From: Cycas panzhihuaensis
Taxonomy: Eukaryota > Cycadophyta
Direction: 5' to 3'
Length of the DNA stretch: 64,000 bases
Assembly (NCBI GenBank): GCA_023213395.1
Contig: CM041465.1
Span: 46,383,741 to 46,447,740 of the forward strand
The position numbers were made by a program, and so were the translations under genes. Below are positions 10,860-19,935 of this stretch, piece by piece (the stretch's first letter is position 1; every line of letters begins with the position of its first letter). The notes under the pieces are model-generated. The model ran no database searches. It saw only the letters and a program-made list of their open reading frames with translations, and was not told where the DNA came from.

Positions 10860-12420
10860 GTCTGGCCCTTGATAGGGCCTATTTTTCTCTAGGATGATGC
10901 CTTCTCAAGTGGAGTACAAGGCTACTAACCTTTCCATCCATAATCTCTCTGATAGAAGGCTCTCCTATCATGAGAGTAAGTTTCTAGACTTGGGACTCAA
11001 GTATATCCCTTGCCTGCCCCCTATGAAGGTTGATGAAATTATCAAAGAGTTTAACAACTTTGCCTGCCTTCTTTGGTTACATCATTTCTTTGGAAAGGAG
11101 GATGATAATAAGCAAATCGATCCTTTCAAGATACCTAACTCTAACTGGAACCCCCCTAGCAATTATCCTCCCTTAAAGAGGATAATCTAGATTGGAAAAG
11201 TAACTCTTTTAAAGAGGCTATATGACACAAAGAGAAAGGATATCGTTCCTTTCTCCCCTAAACTCAAGAAGGCTCTTTCCTCTCTACAAAGGGATAAGAG
11301 TATTTTCATCAACCCAGCTAATAAGAATCTCATAATGGTGGTGCTTAACAAATCTTAGTATGTTGAGGAGGCTATGAGGCAACTTTTGGATATGTTGGTT
11401 TATCAACAAGTAGATCAAGTTCCTTGGGACCACATGTGGTAGAGTTTACATCAGATCATCTATAGGTATCAGTCTATTCTGAGTAGTAAGATGAAGTTTC
11501 TCTTAAAGTATCCCCCCCAATCTACCCACCCTTGTGCCTTCTATCTCTTACTGAAAATCCATAAGCCTATTCTTGTTGGTTGTCCTATCTACAGTTACTA
11601 CCAATATCCCCTAGAACCTACCTCTAAATTTCTCCACTATATGATTCTTCCTATCCTCCTTCATTAGAAAAACCACCTTCCTAATTTTATTTCCCTTCTT
11701 TGATCTCTTTCAAATGTTAAATTTCCATCGAACATCCTTCTTTTCACCTTCGATGTTGTGTCCCTCTACCCTAGCATCCCTACCACTGAAGGCTTTTTTT
11801 CCCTCAAGGAGATGTTGACCAACTACTTTATTATAGATTAGGGTCAAAATCCTTCCTTTGTTATCTTCCTCTTAAAGCTATCAGAAATTGTGCTCAGGGA
11901 ACATTACCTTGAGTTCAATAGTCTCTATTTTAAATAGATCAGAGGCACAACCATTGGTAGTAACTTTTCTTTAATGTATGCCTACCTATTCCTCTGCCAT
12001 CTTGAGAAAACCTTAGAAGAAAAACTTAACCATCAAAACCTCTTATTTTATAAGCACTTCATTGATGATGCTTTTGGGATTTGGGATGGTTCAACTTCAA
12101 AGCTTCAAAATTACTTTGATCAGTATTAGTAAGTGTATCATAATAATATTAGGATCATCCGTATTGTCTCCAATAAATCCATCAACCTATTGGATATTAT
12201 TTTCTACAAGGATGATTATTTTGAGTCAACCAACCTTCTTTCAACCAGCTATTATTAGAATCCATTGAATGTGTATCAATACATCCCCTTTAGTTATTGG
12301 TACCCTAGGTACCAAAAGTCCAGTTTCATCATCAACGAGCTCCACATATTCCTCCTTAGAGAAAAAGAACCCAAGGGCTTCATAGAGATGAGGGATTTGT
12401 TCTACAAGAGATTAAGAGCC
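10860..12420 (+). pseudogene. PLE reverse transcriptase, N-terminal and catalytic part
   Basis: Reverse transcriptase of Penelope type. N-terminal segment (10,894-11,190): NLSDRRLSYHESKFLDLGLK and a following basic/aromatic region. Then NPANKNLIMVVLNKS (about 11,305-11,355), corresponding to the K-ADKGG-VVV block. YLLLKIHKP is at about 11,540. The palm has FTFDVVSLYPSIPTTEG (about 11,742-11,792), IRGTTIGSNF (about 11,940-11,970) and the catalytic motif YKHFIDDAFGIW (12,050-12,085, with both Asp). The end has QKSSFIINELHIFLLREKE. One frame is kept over long stretches, but at least nine stops interrupt it, several at Gln or Trp positions. It is truncated at 12,420. Confidence 0.85.
12348..12420 (+). 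repeat. PLE direct repeat, right copy
   Basis: Partner of 7,847-7,919, at a distance of 4,501 bp. Similarity to the left copy stops exactly where the gypsy3 sequence starts (12,421). Confidence 0.9.
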
Positions 12421-13850
12421 TACATTTGAAGATCTGGTAGATTATCAAGCAATGCGAGGGTGAGGAGCATATAGATTCTAATATACATGAATTGTCCTCA
12501 TTTTGGAATGGAGATGATCCTTATCTACATGTATAAAATTATGTTCACTCATGGATAACTAATGAAATCTCAAAAACGAAATGGGCACAATGATAGGGGC
12601 TAATGTTTAAAGGAATTTTTGTAGTCTAATATAACTATTATGAGAAAGTAAAGTTAGTAGATTGAGATATAATGATCCAAAAATTTTATTAGACTTTTGT
12701 ATACCGCAATAAAGATAGATAAACTAAAGGTATTCTATAGATTTCTAAAGAAAACATAGTAGAAGAAGAAAAGAATTGCTTCTACAAAAATAGAGAAGAA
12801 GAAGAAGAGAATCAAACTTTTTCCCTAGGCTATTCTATAATAGAATATGGGGAATGCACCATAGATGATATTCCAACATGCAAGGTGAGTCTAGATGGAA
12901 AAATAGTAGAAGGGGAGAAGCTTAAATAACAGGAAATTAATATTGTAATAAAGGAGCAACCCTAAATCATTAATTTGCAAGATTATTAGGATGCAGAGAT
13001 GGTATAATAAGCTACCTCATTGTTTCTAGAATATAAAGATGTTTTTGCATTGTCTTATAAAGATTTAAAGGGCATTCTACATGAATTAGGAGAACATAAG
13101 ATATAATTAATAGAAGGGGCTAGACCTATAAGGCAATAATCATACCACATGAATCCAAAATACAAAGAAAATGTTAAAGTAAAACTCAATAAGTTGATTG
13201 AAGAAAATTATATTTTTGAGGTAGAGAATAACAAATGGGTGAGTTCAATTGTAGTTGTTTTGAAAAAGAATGGGAAACTTAGAGTCTGTGTGGATTACAG
13301 AGCTCTAAATAAAGAAAAAAAAAATAATCCATTCCCAATTCCATTCATTAAGGATATTTTAGAAAAAGCTATAAGATACAAAGTTTATTCATTCACAAAT
13401 GGATTTGGTGGATATAAGCAAGTGCATATTACCTTTATCATAAAATAGAGCATGCATACATTTATAGTTATATCATTCAGACTAACCAATGCCTTAGTTA
13501 TGTCTCAAAGAGTAATTTTCAATATTTTTAATCAAACTATTAGAAAAATAATTGAGGTATTTTTAGATGATTAGATATTATTCACTTTGTTAAAAAATCA
13601 TCTTGGCTATTTACATTTAATGCTCAAAACCTACAGAAAGAGAAAATTGTATTTGAACCTTGCAAAGTGTACATTTATGGTTCCTTTTAGGACTTTATTC
13701 AGTCATATGGTATCACAAAATGGATTGCTTATAGACCCTAATAAAGTAGCTGTGATCTTAAACTTTCACGTGCTTGAAATAGAAAAATAGATCAAAGGGT
13801 TCTTAGGAATAACAAGATATTAGTGAAAGTTCATAAAAAAATTTATACTC
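12421..13850 (+). pseudogene. gypsy3 protease linker and reverse transcriptase
   Basis: An acidic linker around 12,740-12,890 precedes the RT. The RT N-terminal half is open from 13,149 to 13,448: NPKYKENVKVKLNKLIEENY, then WVSSIVVVLKKNGKLRVCVD and PFPIPF, then YSFTNGFGGYKQVHI. The palm follows with VFLDD where the second Asp is followed by a stop (about 13,557-13,575, V-F-L-D-D-stop). The connection (13,587-13,790) has LYLNLAKCTFMV and GLLIDPNKVAVI. It copies the element RNA into DNA in related active elements; here stops prevent this. Confidence 0.85.
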
Positions 13851-14440
13851 AGATAGCTATTAGAAGCCTTGCTGAAAAAGAAAGCTGGGTGGCAATGGAA
13901 ATTACAGTAATAACTTGCATTTAAGCTTTTAGAGGAGAAGATCATCTAGGCACTAATACTATGATTTCCTAATTGGGACAAACCATTCCATATACATATA
14001 GATGCCTCTTTACTTACTATTGCATGTGTATTAACACAACTAGAAGATAATAAAGTAGATTTGTCGATATACTTTATAAATTACAAGTTAATAGAAGTAG
14101 AACAAAATTATTCAATAACTGAATGAGAAGGCTTGGGTATAATCTATGCCCTTCAAAAATTTAGGCATTATTTACAAGTTAATCTAGTTTTTTTTTTTTT
14201 TTTTTTTTTTTGTAGACCACTAAACCTTATAGCACTTGGTTAATAAACCCATTTTACAAGGAAGAATCAGCCAATGGTTGATGTTATTCCAAGAGTTCAA
14301 CTTTAAAATTATGGCGAAAAGAAGAGATAAGTATGTAATCCTAAACCTTTTATCAAGGGACTCAAAAGGAGAACCAGCTATGGGAATTTAGGATAACTTT
14401 CCAGATGTAGAATTATTCTCTATTGAAGTAGTACCTAAAT
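13851..14440 (+). pseudogene. gypsy3 RNase H
   Basis: Reads KKKAGWQWKL and, about 13,985-14,020, the first catalytic Asp region as HIHIDASLLTIACVLTQ, then the YSITE (14,110-14,125) and ALQKFRHYLQ (14,148-14,180) blocks that hold the Glu and the conserved helix. A 24-T tract then interrupts the frame, which resumes as VDH and later RISQWLMLFQEFNFKI (about 14,262-14,310) and LSRDSKGE. This is the usual RNase H tail of this group. Confidence 0.75.
14188..14211. repeat. Poly-T tract of 24 bases inside gypsy3 RNase H
   Basis: A run of 24 T between QVNLVF and VDH codons. In related elements this place encodes only a few residues, so the tract is probably an expansion of a short T run or a small insertion. 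Confidence 0.98.
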
Positions 14441-14459
14441 GGTACATATAGATTACATA

Positions 14460-15720
14460 ATATTTGTCTACAGGATAAACACCATCAGGCATGGAATGCA
14501 TAGAATGACAAAGTTTTATTCCAAAAACATTTCCCTTTCAATTAATTCAAGGGATGATATACAAGTTAGGACCATACCATGTGTTGAGGTGATGTATAAT
14601 GGAACATGAAGTAGAAGTTATCATCAAAGAAGCCCATAAAGTTGTGACAATAAAGCATCAAGGTGTCAAACCCATAGCTAAAAAAATTTTATTAGCTAAA
14701 CTTTAATGGTCTACATTAATTTAGGATGTGGAAAATTAGATTTATAATTGTGACACATGCTAATGAGTTAAGAAACCAACATAGAATCATTTGATGCCTT
14801 TATATCCCATTCTAGCCCATGTACCATTTAAAAAATGGAGACTAGATTTTGTCAGACTTATTAGTCCACTAGTTAGATGAACAAATGCAAGATATATTTT
14901 AGTGGCTACGGATTTCTTGACCAAATGGATAGATGTAAAACTAATGAGAATATGCAATGCCCAAAGTACAACTTAATCCTTATATGAAATTATCATCATT
15001 TGATTTGGTTGTCCCTTAGAAATTGTTTCTAATCAAGGAAGTAATTTTTTAAATGAGATAATCGAGTATCTTACAAAGGAGTTTATGATTTAACATTCTA
15101 AATATTCTCCATATTATCCTCAAGTAAATGGATAATTGGAGAGCATGAATAAAATTTTAAAATTAACATTATCTAAAATCTGTAATAAAGGGAGAATAGA
15201 TTAGGTAGAGTGACTCTATTTGGTATTATGGACAGACAAAACAACAGTAAAAAGACCACATAAAAAAACACTATTCCAGTTAGTTTATGGTTTAGAAATA
15301 GTACTTCCTCTTGAATTCCAAATAGAAAGCCTAAGAGTGGCCTTACAGTTAATACTACTAGAGGAAGATTTAAGGGAGTAGTGACTTACTGAATTAATGA
15401 GAATGGATAAGAAAAGAACCAGGGTTTTATGAAAGTTGAAAGTAAAGAAATGAAGACGCAAAACATGGCATGATCGATATCTCAAAGTATCTAAGTTCTA
15501 AGATGGAGATCTTGTATTTTTATAAGATAGTAAATTTCATATAAAGTAAAAAAAATAAAGTTTCGATGGCTTGGTCCATATAAGGTAAATTGTATTAGGC
15601 CTAATAGAGTAATACAACTCCAATAACTTGATGGAACATTACTCGAAAAAGTAGTCAATGGAAGTTGACTAAAATGGTACATGGTAAGTTATATATATAT
15701 ACATACAGACACATGAGGGA
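14460..15720 (+). pseudogene. gypsy3 integrase
   Basis: The zinc-binding domain has EAHKVVTIKHQGVKP (about 14,628-14,675) and NCDTC (about 14,745-14,760), giving the HHCC residues. The catalytic core starts with RLDFVRLI (about 14,845; first Asp), then VATDFLTKWIDVK. The second Asp lies in the VSNQGSNF region (about 15,027-15,050), where the usual D is replaced by N. The Glu is in ESMNKILKLTLSK (about 15,140-15,180). The polyprotein end has LPLEFQIESLRVAL (about 15,306-15,345) and fades out near 15,690. Inactive. Confidence 0.8.
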
Positions 15721-15920
15721 AAACCATGGGAGCAAATATTTCTTAATCATTTCAAAATATGGAGACTTTATTACAATATTAACAGAAACTGATTACAACT
15801 TGGGATATGGTATGAATGTAGGACGATAGATGTAATATATGAGACACTTATGGATCTATTTAAAGGGATCCAAAGTCCATTATATATTACAATTTTGTAT
15901 CAATATAATCTATATTTCTA
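15721..15920. other. Junction sequence between gypsy3 and gypsy4
   Basis: About 200 bp with stops in all frames and no motif I recognise. gypsy3 lacks its 3' LTR here and gypsy4 lacks its 5' half, so a deletion or recombination joined the two. Confidence 0.4.
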
Positions 15921-17079
15921 TCAAGGGATTTTATCAAAAGTTTTTCCATATCAATTTTATTATTGTGTGCTTATTGTATACATAAATGATATATTTATCT
16001 ATGGTTTCTAAAATAAATCTTATGAAAGTTAGAAAGAATAAAATATATTTATGACAAGAAAATACTTACAATTATGTATACCATCCACCAATAGTGACAA
16101 TACTTATTAGATAGTAAATTCTTCATCAAGACAATTCATGATAGCCTCAAGCATTTCTTTAATCAAGGCTTCTTATCAGATGAACAATAAAATTGGATAA
16201 GTGAGCTACAATATTTTACTTTTTATGTCATCTATAAGAAGGAAAAAGAGAGCATGGTTCCAAATTTATTATCTAGGATTTTGGAATAATTGACATGCTA
16301 GGTTATCTCAGTGGTCAAACCTAACTAGATATAAGAATTAGCATGATAGTACAAGGAAGATCTAACATTATAATAGGTACTCTAGAAGGTTTAAGAAGGA
16401 ATACATATAGACTATAAATTACAAAATGATTTGACATTACATTAGGGAAATATCGATATCCCTTATGCCTGAACACTCAAGGAGAAGTTTCTTTAAGAAG
16501 TTCATGTGACACTATTGATGGGAAGCATAGGCATCAATAAAATATATTATTAAATCTATAATATACATTTTTGGAAGGGATTAAAGGTAGATGTCTAAAG
16601 TTGATTTTTTAGTGTGATATTTATTAAAGAAATAAAAGGAAAAATGATAAAATTCTAGGATTACTTTAACCATTATATATGCTAAAATAAAAATAGGAAG
16701 ATTAATGAATTTTATTGTAAGTCTCCCTAAATTAGAGGGTAGAGATTTAATATTTATTATAGTATATTGATTGACCAAGCATGCATACTTTAAAGGTTTG
16801 TAATCCATAATTAAGGCTAGTCATGTCATCAATTTATTTGTTAAAGAAATCCATAGACTGAATGGTTTTTCCAAGGTTATAGTAAGTAATCATGACCCAA
16901 AATTCACAGGAAACTTTTGGGAAGAGATGTTTTAACAGGTAGGAACCAAACCCATTATGAGAACAACATATAATTCCTAAACAAATAGATATATAAAAGT
17001 AGTAAATAAATGTTTGGAAGGCTATTGATGATTTTTTTCATCTAATAAACAATAATTCTAGCACAAGTGGTTACATCTC
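15921..17079 (+). mobile_element. gypsy4 chromovirus remnant, first part (RT end to integrase)
   Basis: Plus-strand chromovirus pol. The RT catalytic motif region is at about 15,930-16,010: LIVYINDIFIYGF, with YIND in place of YIDD. After a deletion the RNase H tail follows at about 16,110-16,280 (FFIKTIHDSLKHFFNQGF, then a break, then YKKEKESMVPNLLSRILE, the gypsy LSR motif). The integrase starts near 16,500; its core spans 16,695-17,075 (FIVSLPKLEGRDLIFIIVY, LFVKEIHRLNGFSKVIVSN and FTGNFWEEMF). The frame breaks at 17,079 where Copia1 is inserted and resumes at 24,654. The 5' LTR, gag and most of RT are lost. Confidence 0.85.
17075..17079. repeat. Target-site duplication of Copia1, left copy
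   Basis: ATCTC, repeated at 24,654-24,658 directly after the 3' LTR. Confidence 0.9.
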
Positions 17080-17512
17080 TATTAGATTGTATAATGTAAA
17101 CTTATGTAATTATTTATGTCACATGTCTAAAATACAAATTAAGTCATTATAATATTTTTATCTTAGGTAGATTTAATTAAACTTGTGGAAGGTCGTTGAA
17201 TTTGCGAAACTACATTTCAACGAACCTCCTTGGTACTTAACCTCCTAAATTCCTGGAATAGGTCAGCCAGGAATCTAGGAGGGCTGTCCTAATGCCTCAA
17301 GGCTGGTCTGCATTTCTGGTGTAGTTTCTTTACATGGTTTTATGTTCTATATTTTCATTAATAAAATTAGATAACTTAGGAGGTGGTTTTTTCTTCACCA
17401 AAAGGGGTTTTTCCACCTGTCAATCTGTGTATATGTGCAGTGTCATTTGTTGCCTGTAATTGCTTTACTGTGATCCTGTCATGACATTGTTCATATGCCT
17501 ATTTTTCTTACA
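17080..17512 (+). repeat. Copia1 5' LTR
   Basis: 433 bp, from TATTAGATTG (the expected TG start changed to TA) to TTCTTACA. It holds several GGAGGT/ACCTCC words that could pair and matches the 3' LTR nearly throughout. The promoter should lie here but I cannot place a TATA box with confidence. Confidence 0.95.
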
Positions 17513-17524
17513 TGGTATCAGAGT
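17513..17524 (+). other. Copia1 primer binding site
   Basis: TGGTATCAGAGT directly after the 5' LTR, complementary to the 3' end of plant initiator-Met tRNA, the usual primer of plant copia elements. Confidence 0.95.
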
Positions 17525-17637
17525 GTAGTATGCCTGTTTTTTATCTTATGCCTCTTATTTGATTTTTTTTTATTAACAATTCAAAATTTTTTTTTGGTCA
17601 ACTGATCATGTATTCAAAACCAAGTCTTTTTTAAAAC

Positions 17638-17897
17638 CACCATTAAGGCAAAAAACCCTCATTCAACAATAGTTTTTTCAGACAAATAGCCTTTTATACA
17701 AACAAGTCCTTTATTTAAACTGCCATTAAGACAGATTTTTTTTTACATATCAGTCCATAGATTTTTTTTTTACATCAAAACCTATACAGGCAGAGCTGAA
17801 CAAAAACGAAACCTGCCATTAAGGTAGAGTCAAACAAAAAGAAACTTGCCATTAAGGCAGAATTGTACAAAAAAAAAAAAACACGCCATTAAGGCGT
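17638..17897 (+). repeat. Array of five TGCC-ATTAA-GGCA hairpin motifs in the Copia1 leader
   Basis: Five copies of a short inverted repeat with the same ATTAA loop: 17,638-17,650 (CACCATTAAGGCA), 17,720-17,734 (CTGCCATTAAGACAG), 17,813-17,827 (CTGCCATTAAGGTAG), 17,846-17,860 (TTGCCATTAAGGCAG) and 17,883-17,897 (ACGCCATTAAGGCGT). The last three are part of a tandem unit of roughly 33-37 bp rich in CAAAAAGAAAC. Copies 4 and 5 both pair fully in the core although their outer bases differ (TGCC with GGCA; ACGCC with GGCGT). They lie just downstream of the primer site, where packaging and dimerisation signals are found in retroelements. Confidence 0.75.
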
Positions 17898-18055
17898 AAC
17901 TGCATAAAAGAAACCATCACTGAAAGTAATATGTCTAGTGCCCTATTCAATTCTCCTTTCTTTTTTATACTCTATTTTCCTATGACGGCAGAGGTGTAGT
18001 AGGTCCTCGTATAATAGGGTTTATAACCATGCAACAGCCCCATGTATAGCAGCAC

Positions 18056-18353
18056 CGCCAAATCACGTATTCAGCAACTTTGTTTTTAGGCCATTTCTTT
18101 CCAAATCTTGGCCAACAAGGTCTTACAGTTCCTCCGAGGGATAAAGTTGTCATCCTTGGAGACAAAAATACTAAAGTTATGTATGTGAAGGAAGATGATC
18201 CTCAGAATTTGAACAAGAACTTTTTCTTAAAGCTTTTCTGCCAACATCTGCTCCTTTAATGAGCTTGTAGCCCTGTGGGAGAAAAAGACTGGGAAGACTC
18301 TTGAGAAGGTCTATGTACCCGAGGAGCAAGTGCTCAAATCTTTTGCAGAAACC
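18056..18353 (+). pseudogene. Captured fragment of an isoflavone reductase-like (PCBER-type) gene
   Basis: Host-type coding sequence in the Copia1 leader, plus strand. Part 1 (18,056-18,220) reads FLGHFFPNLGQQGLTVPPRD, then KVVILGDKNTKVMYVKEDD and PQNLNKN. Part 2 (18,234-18,353), one frame over, reads SFNELVALWEKKTGKTLEK and VYVPEEQVLK. These match conserved C-terminal blocks of plant NADPH-dependent phenylcoumaran benzylic ether reductases and isoflavone reductase-like proteins (cytosolic, phenylpropanoid pathway). Between VKEDD and PQNLNK about nine residues usual in the family are missing. The N-terminal NAD(P)-binding half is absent. No intron is evident, so capture from mRNA is possible. 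Assignment is from memory of the family. Confidence 0.8.
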
Positions 18354-18501
18354 CTTTACAGAAACATCAATCCTCCTCCTGTCAGAACACTAAAGAAGGG
18401 CCACAACATTCAACACATTCTATAAAATAAAAAGGGGAACAAAAACAAAGAAGGGCCACAGGGTTGCTTCAAGCCCCAGATACCAAAATTCTAAAGCATG
18501 A

Positions 18502-18531
18502 GCCAGACGGAGAATCCCTGAAACGTCTGGC
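18502..18531 (+). other. Perfect 8-bp inverted repeat (hairpin) in the Copia1 leader
   Basis: Arms GCCAGACG (18,502-18,509) and CGTCTGGC (18,524-18,531) with a 14-base loop. It is GC-rich against an AT-rich background and stands just before the minisatellite. Confidence 0.8.
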
Positions 18532-18550
18532 CGTCAAAGCTTGTCGAAGT

Positions 18551-18720
18551 TTGGACAGTGAAGAGAAGCCTAGACAGAGAAGAGAAGTTTGGATAGTGAA
18601 GAGAAGCATGGACAGAGAACAGAAGCCTGGACAGAGAAGATAAGCTGTGCTCTTACAAAGTCTGGACAGTGAAGAGAAGCTTGGACAAAAAGGATAAGCT
18701 GCGTTCTTACAAAGTCTGGA
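18551..18720 (+). repeat. Minisatellite of about 20-bp units in the Copia1 leader
   Basis: Seven units on the theme TGGACAGTGAAGAGAAGC, starting at about 18,551, 18,571, 18,589, 18,609, 18,628, 18,663 and 18,682. Units 5 and 7 are extended to 35 bp by GATAAGCTG and TCTTACAAAGTC and so form a higher-order repeat. It is richer in G than its surroundings. Confidence 0.9.
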
Positions 18721-18789
18721 TGCTGGATGCCATCATCGAACCTGCACAGACAAGAATCACGTTGCCTCGAATGCGATGAGGAGAAACAG

Positions 18790-19520
18790 GTAGGGCTTTT
18801 AACCTAACCCCCCCTCCCAGATTTTAATTTGTATTACTTTTTAACTTACTTTGTTAAAAACTAAATTCCCGTCAGGTCCGCCGACCTTTCTTTTCTAATT
18901 TTCTTTATTTTTGATTTTATAAATAATACCCCCCCCCCCCCCCCTTTATATTATATCTTGATTAAATTCAAATACCCCCTTTTAACTTTATAAAACACCT
19001 TTTATTTTTTTGATTCAAATGAATCAAAACCCTCCCTCTTAAATTTTATAAAGTTTTTTATTTTTTTCTCAAATCAATTTGTTGATTTCAACTATAATGA
19101 CTTAATTACTTTGATTTCAATCAAAGTCTTACCCCTCTTATTAAGTTATTTTTTAATTTATCTTGATTCAAATGAATCATTATTGAGAATTTTATACTTT
19201 AATATAAATCAAAGTTTTCCCCTGTCAAAGTTAACACTTTGATTTAAATCAAAAATTCCTTTTATATTAATACTTTAACCCCCCCACCTCATGTTGTATT
19301 TGACACTTCGATTAAAACCCCCCCACATTATATACTTTGATTTTAAGGAAATCCCTCCCCCCCCTCCACATTATATTTCATATTTTAATTATCCCTTCCC
19401 TTAGATTCTTTTTTATTATTTTAACAAACTTTAAAACCCTTCCTATAATACTTTGTTAAATTAACTCAATACCCCCTTTATTTGTAATACAAACATTGTT
19501 TACAAAATCCTATGCTCTTA
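18790..19520 (+). repeat. C-rich and AT-palindrome tract in the Copia1 leader
   Basis: Non-coding stretch alternating runs of C with AT-rich words. It includes 16 C at 18,929-18,944 and shorter C runs near 19,278, 19,319 and 19,356. Between them are palindromic words such as TTTGATTTAAATCAAA (about 19,231-19,246) and TGATTCAAATGAATCA (about 19,010-19,025 and 19,162-19,177). It may be a degenerate tandem array. No ORF. Confidence 0.6.
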
Positions 19521-19935
19521 AGCCTACCTCCTATAAGATATATATAAATCTTTTTATTACCACTCTTTAAAACTTGTTAACGAGTAAATTTAACCATAAT
19601 CTAATTAATCCTTCACCATTATATCTTTTATTTTTCTTTTAACACCTAATCTATAAGATTCAAACTTAATTTTAAAATTTTATACACTTTTGTTTATAAA
19701 AAGGGGAAACAATTTATTTTTTTTTCTCTAAAGGGATTTTTCCTAAGAGGGATTATTTTTTCTAAAAGAAATTTTTTTTGTCAAATATAATTGCTTAATT
19801 GTTGTCTGTTTCTGTGTAAAAACCTATGATTTTTTTTTTTAATGAAGATGTCCTTGTAAAGATTAGTGTTTTTTAAGTAGTTATTAGGTCACCTTCATAA
19901 TTTTTAATCTTTAAATACACCTCAACATTCCCAAT
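19521..19935 (+). other. End of the Copia1 leader
   Basis: AT-rich, T-run-containing sequence without coding signal between the C-rich tract and the gag start. A stretch AAAAAGGGGAAAC at about 19,698 recalls a polypurine tract but is far from the LTR. I see nothing else I can support. Confidence 0.4.

Larger units (their letters stand above)
7813..12420 (+). mobile_element. Penelope-like element (PLE), circularly permuted copy
   Basis: About 4.6 kb on the plus strand. Order: C-terminal part of a PLE reverse transcriptase (from about 7,820), its 3' region, a coiled-coil ORF1 (about 8,936-10,440), then the RT from its N-terminus to the same C-terminal segment, ending at 12,420. The two ends share a direct repeat (7,847-7,919 and 12,348-12,420), so the copy looks like one element opened inside its RT gene. 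This matches the pseudo-LTR or head-to-tail arrangement known for Penelope elements. No GIY-YIG endonuclease motif is visible. PLEs are common in animals; among land plants they are documented mainly in conifers and some early-diverging lineages. It carries many stops and is dead. Confidence 0.8.
12421..15720 (+). mobile_element. gypsy3: pol-only Ty3/gypsy remnant
   Basis: Plus-strand gypsy remnant of the same broad non-chromovirus group as gypsy1 and gypsy2, starting abruptly at the PLE end. It runs from a protease/linker region through RT, RNase H and integrase to the end of the polyprotein near 15,700. No LTR, primer site or polypurine tract is recognisable at either end. Many stops, few obvious frameshifts. 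Confidence 0.85.

Noticed and set aside
17980-18165. Minus-strand 61-residue open frame in the Copia1 leader
   Set aside because: It is the shadow of the captured reductase fragment, which reads convincingly on the plus strand.
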